Shown piece after piece: positions 10,101 through 19,409 of a DNA stretch of 64,000 bases. Source of the stretch: Trichopria drosophilae. Taxonomy: Eukaryota > Arthropoda > Insecta > Hymenoptera > Diapriidae. Where the stretch lies: positions 92,191,501-92,255,500 of the forward strand of contig CM059586.1 of assembly GCA_030407085.1 (NCBI GenBank), written 5' to 3'. Position numbers and translations under genes: made by a program. Position 1 is the first letter of the stretch; the number at the start of each line of letters is the position of its first letter. The notes below the pieces were generated by a model that saw only the letters and a program-made list of their open reading frames with translations, did no database searches and was not told where the DNA came from.

Positions 10101-13100
10101 TTATACGGAATCTTTTTGTTGTTTGCGTTTTATTAAAATATTTCTAGTACCTTGACATGTATTTTGAGGAACATGTAGATTGTTTTTGAGGTGACTCAAT
10201 ACAAACCCGTTATTAAATTTTGGAAATTCAAAATGGCCGATTAAATATGACTTCGAATACATCTGTATACTAAGTACCAGACAATTTTTTTTAATTCGGT
10301 TAGCCATATTGGATTCGCCTTTTTCAATTTCCAAACTTTAATAATGAATTTGTATTCAGCAAGCTCAAGAACAATCTCGAAAAACATATTCATCAAAATA
10401 CACGATAAGATACCAAAAATATTTTAATAAGATGCAGATAACAACAAAAATCCAAAGCAATAGCGCCGTTGTGGGGACGCCATTTTGTAATTTAAATCTT
10501 AATATTGACCAACGTTTAGTAAAACTCATTATGCCACAGGATTCTGAGGATTGTCATGATCCCGGAACTCCTTCGGAATAAAAATGGCAGTTTACTGAAA
10601 ATGTTTTCGGTATTTTCCACGTTTTCTTTCATTTGAGTGGTCATATTTAAAAAATGGAAAGTGATATCGAAAAACTGACTTTGGATTCGAAAAGAGCATA
10701 CCCAAAAACTATAGGAAACCTAAATTTCATAAGAATATCTCAAAGATATCCATCAACTTGCGGAGGATGAAAACCGGCGACAAATTTTGTCGTTTTGGGA
10801 CGAAACGGGTTAACGCAGTAATTAGGTGCAGAAATATATTGTAAACACCAAAGTAAACATTTTTTCGTTATAAAGTTAATGACAGATGTTTTACAAAAAT
10901 TCTTTTGAACTCTGGTCTGATTAACACTGCAACTCTTCGTTTCTTTGTTTAGTCACCAGTGTTTCTTCTTTATCTGGATTGTGTGTGGCAATTGTGTCAG
11001 CAGTTTCCTGCAGAGTTTGAATTTTCCGAGACTTATTTAACAACGTTGTGGGATACATCGCATGTTTCGATATTCGAAACGTTCATCTTCAACTGCGAAA
11101 AAGACCGATCCATCGCTGCTACTGTAAGTAACTTTTTATTTGATTAAGTCCATTTTTTACATATAACACTATACAATAACAACACTGATTATCACTGTAA
11201 AAAATTGAAAATAACTTTGAAATCCAGATCGACTGAAAAAAATGATTAAACCTCATATTTGGGTGAATGAAACTTTCTCATTAACTCGAATAAAAATACA
11301 CTAAGAGAAATACACCAATGTCTAATTTTAGAAATTAAATATAGTGGATCCAATGTAGCTGACAAAATTGTTTAAAAACGATGATTTGTTTTGATATATC
11401 TCACATAGGGGGCAAAATTTCTCAAGTGTACCACGTCAAAAAATCAAAGTTCTCCAATTTGACCCAAAGTCGGTAAATTTGTAGTTCTATACGGCAGTAG
11501 TTCGCATATCAAAAATTATTTCGATTCGTCAAATAGTGACCGAGGTAGAGGAGGTGACATTTTTTGGCCTTTCACGAGTGTGAATGTTTTCAATCGCTCG
11601 TAACTTTGATTCTGTTGCTTTAATCAAAAATAATTTCCAAGCATTAAACTGGGTGGAACATGGAGAAAACGCCGATTTAATTATTAATTTCACTATAAAC
11701 ATTGACTTACAAAATAATTTATCATAATCAACTGAAAGACCGTGTAATCATCATCAAAAAAGTTCCGATGTACTATTTTTATTAAAGCAACAGAATCAAA
11801 GTTACGAGCGATTGAAAACATCCACACCCGTTAAATGAATTTTTTAACCTGGTACACTTGAGAAATTTTGCCCCATAGGGGTTTTTGGATCATGATAAAA
11901 TACCAAAGCTATTTGAAAGGTTTAGATGTTTTGTGCAATATTGTGCATATTTACGGCAGTAAAAAAATTCCTTCCCACGCAAATGTTTGATTAAATAAAA
12001 ATTTTTTGGAAAAAAATCATATTTCTTTTGTAATTGTTAATAAACAATTGAAAATCAAAGTTTTGGAAATTTTAAACCATTCTATCGTACCCGACAATAG
12101 TACGGTTGGACATTTTCTAAAAGATTTTTTTACTTTTTCATAAAGTTGCAGTTTTGCCCTTTTATACAGGAGTCCATTTTTTGTTGTCCGATACTTTTTC
12201 TCCTGCATTTTTCCTCAGTCATTTTTCCCCGACACTTTATGTCCGTATTTTTTTTATATTTTGTATTTTTATACTTGAACACTTGTAAGCCACCTAGTTC
12301 GATTATAAAAATGAAAACATTCGGCTGTAGAAATTGTACTAAACAAATAAAAATAAAAACTTTACATTGTTTATACTGTCGTGGTCTATATTATATTAAT
12401 AATGTCTTCCGCTGAGTTATAGTCCCCACACCTCTCTGTTAAAAAAACCAAACTTTGTGGTTTTGGTTAAACTCAGCCTGTGACAACCGCATTTGTTCAA
12501 TAGGTCATATTTTGTCCACTCCTTTTTATACCATAGGGCAGCCTTTAGGCACAATAACATCTCATTATAAACATCAACAAGAGATAAAGTGCCGGGAAAA
12601 GGAATCGTCGAAAAAGTTTCAGGGAAAAAGTGTCCAAGGAAAAAATGTTGGGAAAATAAGAGTGGTACCATATAGAGGCACGAAAATGACCCATCATCTT
12701 TCATTTGTCGTAGAAAAATTTAATTGGCTTATTATATTTTTTTTTCTTTATATATAATTTTCTTATGCATTTAAAAAAAATTAACAATTTTGTTTCCAGA
12801 AAAATAAGATTGTAAAAAATGTACATCACGTTTTTAGCGGTCTTGTACTCCCTTTTTCAATTTACGAGAAATATGATATTGCACATATGACATCAATTCT
12901 TTTGTTTAACTTTTACCGAACAAATTGCTTAATTCACTGTAACAATAATTTTACGGGTTTTCATATCATTTTAAAGTGTCGAAATATCAACTTTTGTAGA
13001 AAATGGACTCAGTATGTTTATTGATCAAGCTCTTCATAATTTATTTGTCCCTTCTAACCTAACGTTGCTATGTTTTTGGGCACTGCACATAAATCAATAA

Positions 13101-13589
13101 ATATGTTACGTGTAGGACCCAAATACTCCACTGGTGATGCGCAGCGTGTGGGATTGGCGAGAACAGTTCAACGAGCACGATATAATGTTGTTCAACAATC
13201 CTCTCTTCAATCCCCACAACATGGAGTCGCCGAGAAAATCGACGATAAAGCCCCAATATGGAATATCTTCGTTAGATTTGTGGGCACAATGTTATTTCAG
13301 GTGGATTCCGACACTTGTGATTAAACACGGTGGCCAGAGTCAGGTTGAGTTGTACGCGCGACTCCTCCAGAATGACGTGGCTCAACTACAAATGAACATG
13401 AACGGTAGCTGCAGTTCGCCTGTTTATAAGATCTCGACATATTTACTGCAATTAAATATCAATAACTTTTATCCGTTCAGCAATAAAAAGGACGGCGCCT
13501 TGGAAAGTACACCAATTATAAATAGTCCATTTAACGCGAGTGATAGTTTCACTATCGACGGGCAGAGCTTATTGACTGCACCCGACTGA
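2829..13589 (+). CDS. myotubularin-related pseudophosphatase (MTMR10/11/12 group), 3' part of gene
   Basis: Eight exons join in one frame: 2829-2981, 3043-3167, 3227-3382, 3441-3748, 3805-3951, 4020-4192, 10953-11123 and 13116-13589. They give 568 codons to the TGA at 13587-13589. All junctions are GT-AG and the phases agree. The start lies upstream: vertebrate relatives have about 700-780 residues, so the beginning of the GRAM/PH-like domain is missing. Diagnostic segments are [36 protein letters not shown] and FEFSETYL. The active-site loop of catalytic myotubularins (HCSDGWDRT) is replaced by LQEGSGRDI, so both the nucleophilic Cys and the catalytic Arg are absent. Relatives act as scaffolds for active myotubularins that dephosphorylate PI3P and PI(3,5)P2 on endosomes. 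Assignment to the MTMR10/11/12 group is strong; the exact orthologue is not decided. Confidence 0.9.
4172..5340 (+). repeat. tandem duplication of an exon-intron junction, second copy interrupted by a TTAA element
   Basis: The 148-bp unit at 4172-4319 holds the end of exon 6, its donor and the first part of the intron. It is repeated at 4320-4437 plus 5293-5340. The second copy keeps an AAG/GTAAGT donor at 4341-4342. An element with TTAA target duplication splits it, while the first copy has the same site uninterrupted. Copies differ at scattered bases, so the duplication is not very recent. Confidence 0.8.
4438..5288. mobile_element. TTAA-flanked non-autonomous element with CCCTTTGCRGCGCA ends
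   Basis: TTAA repeats at 4434-4437 and 5289-5292 bound inverted ends CCCTTTGCAGCGCA and TGCGCCGCAAAGGG. CCCTTTG is a common piggyBac-type tip. The interior repeats the same module as the element at 1084-1945 (CAAAATGG, GATTACGAATCTG, GGGTCGC, in both orientations), and its right end shares a GTGCGCCGCA stretch with that element. No transposase is encoded. Confidence 0.8.
5844..6622 (+). mobile_element. internally deleted Tc1-like transposon
   Basis: Inverted ends CAGTGGCGCTCAAAAA are flanked by TA on both sides (5842-5843, 6623-6624), the Tc1/mariner target. A subterminal direct copy of the end motif (TCAAAATAATAGAGCCAC) lies at about 6048-6066, like the IR/DR structure of Tc1 elements. One frame (6188-6613) encodes only the DNA-binding part of the transposase, so the element cannot move by itself. 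Confidence 0.88.
6188..6613 (+). CDS. truncated Tc1 transposase: DNA-binding domain only
   Basis: The frame has 141 codons without stops. Residues about 1-45 ([16 protein letters not shown] to [10 protein letters not shown]) form the first paired-like helix-turn-helix. An AT-hook-like RGRPRK follows at about 56-61. Residues about 65-125 form the second helix-turn-helix ([17 protein letters not shown]). A full Tc1 transposase has about 340 residues with a DDE catalytic domain. Here the frame jumps from KRSAFA directly into the right terminal repeat (VVALFF), so the catalytic part was removed by an internal deletion. The frame is intact. A DNA-binding-only product could in principle compete with active transposase, but expression is unknown. 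Confidence 0.85.
   Translation: MGRAKHTSDDERKQIFQLYKHDLSMNKIAQLLHVSRKRIQNAIKKSKETKIPIDNRGRPRKTCARMDRKITLEVKKDPFLTAPRLKDILFNENNIKLSTSTIKRRLCDAKINGRISKKKPHVSKQNIRKRSAFAIVVALFF
6965..7350. repeat. three direct copies of the terminal block of the 5708-7368 element
   Basis: The block from CTTAAAATAATCAGTC to CTTTTGGGTTGAA occurs at about 6971, 7122 and 7275, spaced by about 150 bp. An inverted copy forms the left end of the same element. Confidence 0.8.
7369..8206. other. intron 6 of the myotubularin gene, repeat debris
   Basis: No gene is seen. TTAACCCATTAAGAAATCG at about 7593 resembles a TTAA-element end without a partner. CAAGATGGC and CAAAATGGCG fragments at 7800-7990 belong to the module family described at 1084 and 4438. 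Confidence 0.4.
8207..9035 (-). mobile_element. 5'-truncated non-LTR retrotransposon with ORF2 C-terminus
   Basis: The minus-strand frame 9031-8426 encodes the region after the RT domain: [41 protein letters not shown], then RLKRAWNNL near the end. This is the typical C-terminal half of Jockey/CR1-type ORF2. The stop at 8426-8428 is followed by a 3' UTR ending in AATAAATAAA-like sequence at about 8210-8240, so the element lies 5'-truncated in the minus orientation, as is usual for LINEs. The 200 codons have no stop, so this copy is younger than the one at 640-2425. Confidence 0.88.
9100..9480. repeat. tandem copies of the 121-bp TTAA-element module
   Basis: GCCATTTTGAATTTTGAAAT-type units start at about 9187, 9309 and 9430, spaced by about 121 bp, with TCAACTGCCCCAGAAAC in between. 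No terminal repeats are visible around the block, so it is probably a truncated relic of the same element family. Confidence 0.7.
9750..10809. mobile_element. fold-back TTAA element with 334-bp inverted arms
   Basis: TTAA at 9746-9749 and 10810-10813 bounds ends CCCGTTTCGTCCCAAAA and TTTTGGGACGAAACGGG. The arms 9750-10083 and 10476-10809 remain mutually inverted and alignable along their whole length, with scattered mismatches. The 390-bp centre holds diverged AAAATGGC modules. There is no transposase. Confidence 0.85.
10953..11123 (+). CDS. myotubularin exon 7 (visible numbering)
   Basis: The acceptor TTCTTTGTTTAG precedes 10953 and the donor ACT/GTAAGT follows 11123; the exon is in phase 0 at both ends. 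It encodes [14 protein letters not shown], then [11 protein letters not shown], then [10 protein letters not shown], which align with the end of the phosphatase-like domain of MTMR10/12. It is 6.8 kb from the previous exon because of the transposon-filled intron. Confidence 0.88.
11124..13115. other. last intron of the myotubularin gene
   Basis: It contains a 466-bp fold-back at 11409-11874. At 12150-12680 there are low-complexity stretches (TTTTTCCTCAGTCATTTTTCC, and on the other strand GGGAAAAAGTGTCC) that look like a diverged inverted pair. No coding exon is needed: the frame runs directly from exon 7 to the terminal exon. Confidence 0.6.
11409..11874. mobile_element. fold-back MITE with GGGGCAAAATTTCTC ends
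   Basis: Inverted ends of about 37 bp (GGGGCAAAATTTCTCAAG) are flanked by ATAG at 11405-11408 and 11875-11878. A second inner inverted pair, 11585-11624 and 11781-11820, is perfect over 40 bp. There is no coding frame. Confidence 0.75.
13116..13589 (+). CDS. myotubularin terminal coding exon
   Basis: Acceptor TTACGTGTAG ends at 13115. The 157 codons begin [18 protein letters not shown] and include [22 protein letters not shown]. This is the conserved stretch that closes the phosphatase-like domain in the group. A poorly conserved Ser/Asn-rich tail leads to the TGA at 13587. A weak AATAAA at 14541-14546 could be a polyadenylation signal. Confidence 0.88.
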   Translation, partial: DPNTPLVMRSVWDWREQFNEHDIMLFNNPLFNPHNMESPRKSTIKPQYGISSLDLWAQCYFRWIPTLVIKHGGQSQVELYARLLQNDVAQLQMNMNGSCSSPVYKISTYLLQLNINNFYPFSNKKDGALESTPIINSPFNASDSFTIDGQSLLTAPD

Positions 13590-15733
13590 TTTTTGGTTGT
13601 TGATCTCTTCGAAGGGGTTGTTGCACTGATCCGATGTATATACATTGTTAAATTTCGTAGGTTGTTTTTATAAACTGCACTGGTCCGCGAAGTACACGTT
13701 CAATTCGCTGGGGCCCTCGGGCCCAATAGGGAACAAGTTTGATTATGTGAATTATTTATATGTATTTAAAAGGGGCCATTAGTAGTATCTTACGATTTTG
13801 ACGTCAGTTTTTATTGTTTGCGTGTGGAGAGTATAATGGCGTGTTTACAATTATTGTATCGCTTTTTATAAAATGTTCGTATTCAATTTATTTTACGATT
13901 CATTAATTGTTTCACTAAATAATTCCTTTAAATGCACGTGGAACAAAAGCTGCCCATCAAACTTTCCTCCGCTATATCCGTGTCTTCAAAGTAACAGTTT
14001 TTCAAACTAAAGAGATGCAGTGCGTATCCTGTAAGTATATTCCAGATCAACTCCTTGTATTTTATTTCATCAACTTTATTCCAAACTTCTTCAGTATAAA
14101 AGGAGGTAACCTAATATTCCAGATCATCAATTTTACACAAGTATCGCAAAATTAAACGGTACGTCGTCAGGGGTAATTTTTTATTACTTTTTTATTACAC
14201 TCCTAATTGTACCACGAACAATTTTGTTTCTATTATTGTTTTGAAACAAAAGTGCTGATTAGCTGATTACCAAACTGAAGTAGTCAATGAAATATGATTT
14301 CCTGAATTTCTAGACAGTTATTTATTTTGTGTGAAAAGGTAAAACACTTTATTAATTATTTTACTTGTTTCTATCTGATTTGCATTTTTTGTATTAGGCT
14401 AGACTAAAATGTTTGTAATTTTATAAAAACTTTATCACTCGTGTGATGTTTATGTAGTGAGTCGGGTTTTTTATTCTCAATATATTTTATTTGTTTTGAA
14501 CGCTTAGTTCAGAATGTCTCAGATTCTGCAAAAACGATACAATAAAATACTCTTGAAAGTAAATTATTGAACTTTTTACGTGCACAAATGGAACTGCAGT
14601 GTTTACATAATAATCTAAGCGCTCCTCAAGTATTTTGGATATGTACAGTTTTCTTTTTGTTTAAAAACAGTTTTTCTATATATTTATGCAGGATAAATAT
14701 ACATGGATTAGTCGCATTTTTATTTAACAAAAAAAAGAGTTTAAGGTATAAATCGTCGGTTTTATACTGGAAGGATATAGTTAATGATTTTTTGGATTTG
14801 TGTTTTTAGGTTTTTCGATCTTAAAAAAAGAAAAATGATGTTTTCTTCTTGTAAAACGAAGGAACAATCAATAGCATTCCAATTCTTGAATAAAAATTCA
14901 AATCGATACGTACTGTATTTTTTTTTGTTGAATATACAGTAAAGAGAAATGGAAGAATCGAAACTTTTGGCAGCGTGTTTCATCGTTCGCGTGCAAAAGC
15001 TGATTATGGCTGTATGACACAGTGTATTATACTTAATACTTGTGTGCTCGTAATTTAGTATTTAAGACGTAAAAAACGATCATTGTTGAAAAATCGAATG
15101 AATAAATGGCGATCGTTTCGAGTCGAAATTGTTGAACGTAGGCTGATAATTTGTTAATATTTATTGTACTAGTATGAGAGCTTATAGTTTGATAATAAGA
15201 AACGTTCAAATCGTGTTGAAGTTTGAAACAAAAAGTCTGTCGGGTATTTTTTTAAAAACGGGAGAGGTCGGCGTAACGCGAAATCTTCTTGTTTGCATTG
15301 CTTATTTAATAATAGTATTAATGGTGGAGTCAAGGATGGGAACCGAATAAAACGGATTCGCAAAGCGCATCGACCAATACAACTTTGAATGTCAAAGTTT
15401 TCCATTATGATTGAAAGTCTTTATCGTGCGATTCGACGAATTTTAGCGCGAATTTGCGAAATATACGAAATTGTTTACGAATAACATTGTAAATACATAA
15501 AGGAACGACATTGCGCAGAATTAAGGAATTATCTTTCATATTACACATTCCGACGAAGGATGATTCCTTTCTTTTATACGAAATGAATATTTATGCAAAT
15601 TAGTAATGTAAATATGGAAATTATAAGTTTGAATATTGCTTATGATCTTTTGAAATTATTTATCTTGCCCTTCTATCTCCTTATATTTGTTTTGTGTAAA
15701 TTTAGAGACACCCGAAGGCACATTAACCTATAT
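13590..15733. other. 3' flank of the myotubularin gene
   Basis: This is probably 3' UTR followed by AT-rich intergenic DNA. AATAAA occurs at 14541-14546 and near 14890. Open frames here are short and without recognisable content. Confidence 0.4.
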
Positions 15734-17112
15734 GGGTGATTCTCTGAAAATAGGGCATTTTCGTGTCTTTACGTTATATCTTACAAAAACTTTGACAATA
15801 AATTATTAAATTTCGATAGAAATGTTAAATAAATATCCCTGGCCCATGTTAATTTGAAAAAATAATACTTTTGTTACAAAAAACTGGTGTAAAATGACAT
15901 TTAAAGACTAAAAGTAGCATTTTTATATGTCCAAACCTCTAAGTTCCAAACTTTAAAATATTAGCGCTATTAAGAAACCGAATTATTTTAATTTATTCAA
16001 ATAATATTTCTATAGTACAGCTCAAACTGTACAATTTCTCTCTGTATAATATTTAATTAAATCAATATATATACTTATAATTATTGAAATATTAATGTCT
16101 TAAGAAATTTCTATGAGGTAACGACAATGCGTAAACTGGTATAAATGAACTGGAAATAATTAACTTTTTTACTAAAACTTATGAGAAAATCAAAGAAAAA
16201 ACACTACACTTTACTAATCCTCCATAGAAAATTGAAAAGAGAACATATTTACCTCATGAACAAGTAAAAACTGTATAAAAATACTACGTATTTTTATTAA
16301 ATTAATTGTCGTCACCCGTCCTAATTTTGGTATTTTTATACAAACAGCAATTAAAAAACGATGAAAACTTAAAGATTAAAGGAATAAACGTTACTGGCAA
16401 TTTGTTTTTTAATTTATTATTGTTTAAAATATGTAAAATTGGATTTTTTTACAAATTTTCATTGTCGTCACCTTCATTGTCGTTACCAAACATTTGGCGT
16501 ATCAGGTACGAAACAAGAACAAAGTGTAACCCGTAGCAGAAAATATTTTTCAAATCATAAATAACATTTATATTTCTCTTCCTCTTAGACATTTATTTAA
16601 ATATAATTTAAAAAACCACAAAATTAAACTTTATATTTGTTACAACGTTATGAATCAAGTTTATTATGAAATAATATTATTTATTAAAATTATGAATATA
16701 ATATTATCATTGTAGTTACTAACCAACGACACATTAACTTTAATAAATTTATTTTGTCTAAAACTTCTTCAAAAATTCGTGTGTTTTTCTTAATTTTTTA
16801 ATTATTACTTAATAAATAATTTTCATTTATTCACAAAAATGCACTAAATCAGATATGTACATTATGTTTGTGACTCTTTAGAGTTATTTTTTTCAAGTTT
16901 TTAATAAGCAATTGTTGGTTTATATAGCCGTATGAAAATGCGTCATAGTTAAAGTCTTCCCCTTTCCTTTAAAATAATTTTGTAGCGTGACTACTTTAAC
17001 AATAACTTAACTTGGTGCTAATAAGCAAGAATCCATTAAAAAAAACGAATTTACAGTAACTTAAAAAAAAAATTTTCATTCTTGAAAATGCCCTGTTTTT
17101 GGAGAATCACCC
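15734..17112. mobile_element. inverted-repeat element with GGGTGATTCTC ends
   Basis: The left end GGGTGATTCTCTGAAAA and the right end TTTTTGGAGAATCACCC are inverted and stay alike through AGGGCATTTTC (about 28 bp). ATAT flanks both sides (15730-15733, 17113-17116). The 1.38-kb interior is very AT-rich with no transposase frame; TTGTCGT(C/T)ACC words recur at about 16308, 16463 and 16480. Confidence 0.7.
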
Positions 17113-18724
17113 ATATGGGTCAATCAAACTGTTGTCGGTAAGAAATAACGTAAGTATATGACATTTTTTACATATTATTGATGAAATAAATGTATAGAAA
17201 GTGTTAAAATAATGAATATCTGAAATAGAACAAAAACATTAATTTGTAATATAATCCAATTTAGTTAGGTGCACTCATCAATTTACACGAGCTGTTAATA
17301 TTTATGGCTTCCATTACTTCATTTTTAGGATGTCATAAGAAACAGGAGAACTAAATGCAAATTATCCATGTACTGTACACTTGTAAACTTTTCACTACCT
17401 ATTTACTATCGAATTTTATTTCTTCGCACAGTTCCAAAATTTGACATAATATCTTTACAATGAAACGTAGATGCAAATGTAAAATATGTTTCTAAGTGAA
17501 ACGAATAGGTTTAATAACTTACATTAAGTGAACACAAATAAAATTTCAAAATCTATATTCTATAAATCAATATGTTTGGTATCAACAAAAATTCAGATCT
17601 TTTTGCATATCACCATTGAGGCTTTAAAGAATCGATTTCAATCGTTGATTGAATAAATTTGAAATTATTTTATCAAATAAATAAATATTCTTTCCTTAGG
17701 CACACCCCTCGCCTCCCGTAAGCGCGAGCTAGAGGTAACTTAGGTTTTCGAAAATCGCCAAAATATGTTCTTTATTCATCAACTTTATATCAGCCCTGAC
17801 GAAAATTTTCTCCAAAAACGTATGTTTAGTTTTACATCATCTTTAAAATAACTGTATCATTCAGTAATCGAGAAACATGAAGAAACTGAACGTTTAATGT
17901 AATTTGATATAATAGTATAATTAAAATTAAAAATATATATATAACTTTGCAACAAAAGAGTAACGACCCTTTTCAAAAAAGATTTTGCAGCTTTTGAATT
18001 GTAATATTAATAAAAAATAGCCAGAGATATCTGCTAAACAAATTGAAAGCTTTATTTGTGTAGTTACAAGATATCCTGTCATTCTTTCAATATCATCAAA
18101 GGATTCAGAGATATGGGCAAATCTCCAGAACCTTTAGATTTAGCGTTATTTGTATTTTATCGTCACTTAGACAAAGTACTACGACGAAGTAATCCTTAAA
18201 GTATATCGTCCATATATTTGTATTAAGTTCCATCATAGAAACTCATTACAACGCATAAAAAACTTGTCAAAATGTCGCCCTTCGTCACATGTAATTTCCA
18301 CATTTTTCTTCCGTTTAGTAAACATTATTTTTACAAACAACGCTACATTACTTTCGTATTGAAATATATTGTTCATGAAGGTTTGAAGAATTCAATGTTA
18401 TGTTTGTTAATTATATACTCTTTGTTGTAAATGAGCTGTAATATCCAAAAATTTGTTATCAAGTTTTCTTGTAGCATCCGAAATGCTCCATGGTTAGGTA
18501 CATCGCACAATGAAATTAGAATAAAACAATGGTCTTTTTAACTCACAACAAAGTATTATTTCAGTGCATCTGTGCACGAAAGCCTACAAAGATTAGAATC
18601 GCTTTTCATTCATCTTTTTGAATTTATAATAGCGAAATTACTTGCGGACAAATTCAATGTCGCCGCCGCAATCAGGTATGCTTCGTCCAAAAGATACAAA
18701 ATTAGAAAAGTAATATTTTCAAAA
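17113..18724. other. AT-rich intergenic sequence
   Basis: Nothing certain. A GGGCAAATCTCCAGAACCTTTA-like phrase at about 18115-18137 recurs in the myotubularin intron (about 4205) and inverted near 20870 and 9700, so it is a dispersed repeat. One exon-like stretch is at 18565-18675. Confidence 0.4.
18565..18675 (+). other. exon-like open stretch between AG and GT
   Basis: A pyrimidine-poor but valid acceptor (TATTATTTCAG) and a donor (CAG/GTATGC) bound 111 nt. It is open in one frame for 36 codons, reading HESLQRLESLF then AKLLADKFNVAAAI, an amphipathic-helix-like peptide. I recognise no family and see no partner exon. Confidence 0.2.
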
Positions 18725-18737
18725 GACATATAAATGT
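18725..18737. repeat. left 13-bp target-site duplication
   Basis: GACATATAAATGT here is repeated exactly at 19397-19409, immediately outside the 659-bp ribozyme-bearing insertion. Confidence 0.8.
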
Positions 18738-18744
18738 AATAATA

Positions 18745-18867
18745 ATACTGGGTTTTTATTTGGTGATCGTCTTACCAAGCAATCGCATTGTATTATTATT
18801 AATTAAAAGCGGTCAAGAAGTTAATTATTACAATTAAACATACCGTTTAATTGTATCAATATTATGA
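18745..18867 (+). repeat. left direct terminal repeat of the ribozyme element
   Basis: About 122 bp, starting around ACTGGGTTTTTATTTGG and ending ATCAATATTATGA. It matches 19274-19398 almost throughout. Confidence 0.88.
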
Positions 18868-19016
18868 TTTATTCACGGATTACAACGTTCAAAACACTAA
18901 GATCTTTAGTTTTGAACGAATTTGATTATTTTTCATTATCGGAAACAATGTCCCTTTACTTCATGATAATGAAAAATAAATATCTCGTTTTTTTCATTTA
19001 CAACATTAATTATCAC

Positions 19017-19083
19017 TGCGTCCAGGGTAAGGATGCCGAAAACCCTGCTGATGAGCACATACGGCATCCTGGTGCGAAACGCA
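19017..19083 (+). ncRNA. type III hammerhead ribozyme with kissing loops
   Basis: This is a self-cleaving RNA motif. Stem III pairs 19017-19020 (UGCG) with 19080-19083 (CGCA). The cleavage triplet is GUC, with the scissile bond after C19022. Stem I pairs CAGGG (19023-19027) with CCCUG (19043-19047). The core CUGAUGA is 19048-19054. Stem II pairs GCAC (19055-19058) with GUGC (19072-19075), followed by GAAA (19076-19079). Every invariant nucleotide is present and all 13 stem pairs are Watson-Crick. Loop I (15 nt) and loop II (13 nt) are complementary over nine contiguous pairs (19030-19038 with 19062-19070), far more than the few contacts common in natural hammerheads. The short open stem III suggests low activity as a monomer or action as a dimer, as in other metazoan retroelement ribozymes. 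Confidence 0.93.
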
Positions 19084-19273
19084 TTTCTGCAATAGTTTGT
19101 AATATTAGAATCAAATTTAAGCGCTGGAGGGACTTTATAAATTAATTAAACCCATTAACAGTCGAGTCAATTTTGGTCCATATAAGTATTTTCAGAGCGC
19201 GAAACGTTGTATTGCAATCGCAATCACGTTGTATATATATTTTTCCCCGTTTTATTTTTGTAATTGAACTTGT

Positions 19274-19398
19274 ATATTGGGTTTTTATTTAGTGACCGTC
19301 TTACCAAGCAATCGCATTGTATTATTATTAATTAAAAGCGGTCAAGAAGTTAATTATTACATTTAAACATACCGTTTAATTCTATATCAATATTATGA
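19274..19398 (+). repeat. right direct terminal repeat of the ribozyme element
   Basis: Second copy of the 18745-18867 repeat, slightly diverged. It overlaps the first two bases of the right 13-bp duplication. Confidence 0.88.
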
Positions 19399-19409
19399 CA
19401 TATAAATGT
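19397..19409. repeat. right 13-bp target-site duplication
   Basis: Exact match to 18725-18737. Confidence 0.8.

Larger units (their letters stand above)
18738..19396 (+). mobile_element. retrozyme-like non-autonomous retroelement carrying a hammerhead ribozyme
   Basis: The 659-bp insertion has perfect 13-bp flanking duplications. Its ends are direct repeats, 18745-18867 and 19274-19398 (offset 529 bp, a few substitutions and one 2-bp insertion). The right copy runs 2 bp into the 13-bp duplication, where the bases coincide. Between the repeats lie AT-rich sequence without a coding frame and a complete hammerhead ribozyme at 19017-19083. The structure equals one and a quarter head-to-tail units of a 529-bp monomer, as expected if a circular or concatemeric self-cleaving RNA was reverse-transcribed and inserted. 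Plant and animal retrozymes and Penelope-like elements combine direct terminal repeats with hammerheads; the cave-cricket pDo500 satellite is a hammerhead repeat of similar unit size. The class assignment is inference. Confidence 0.8.
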
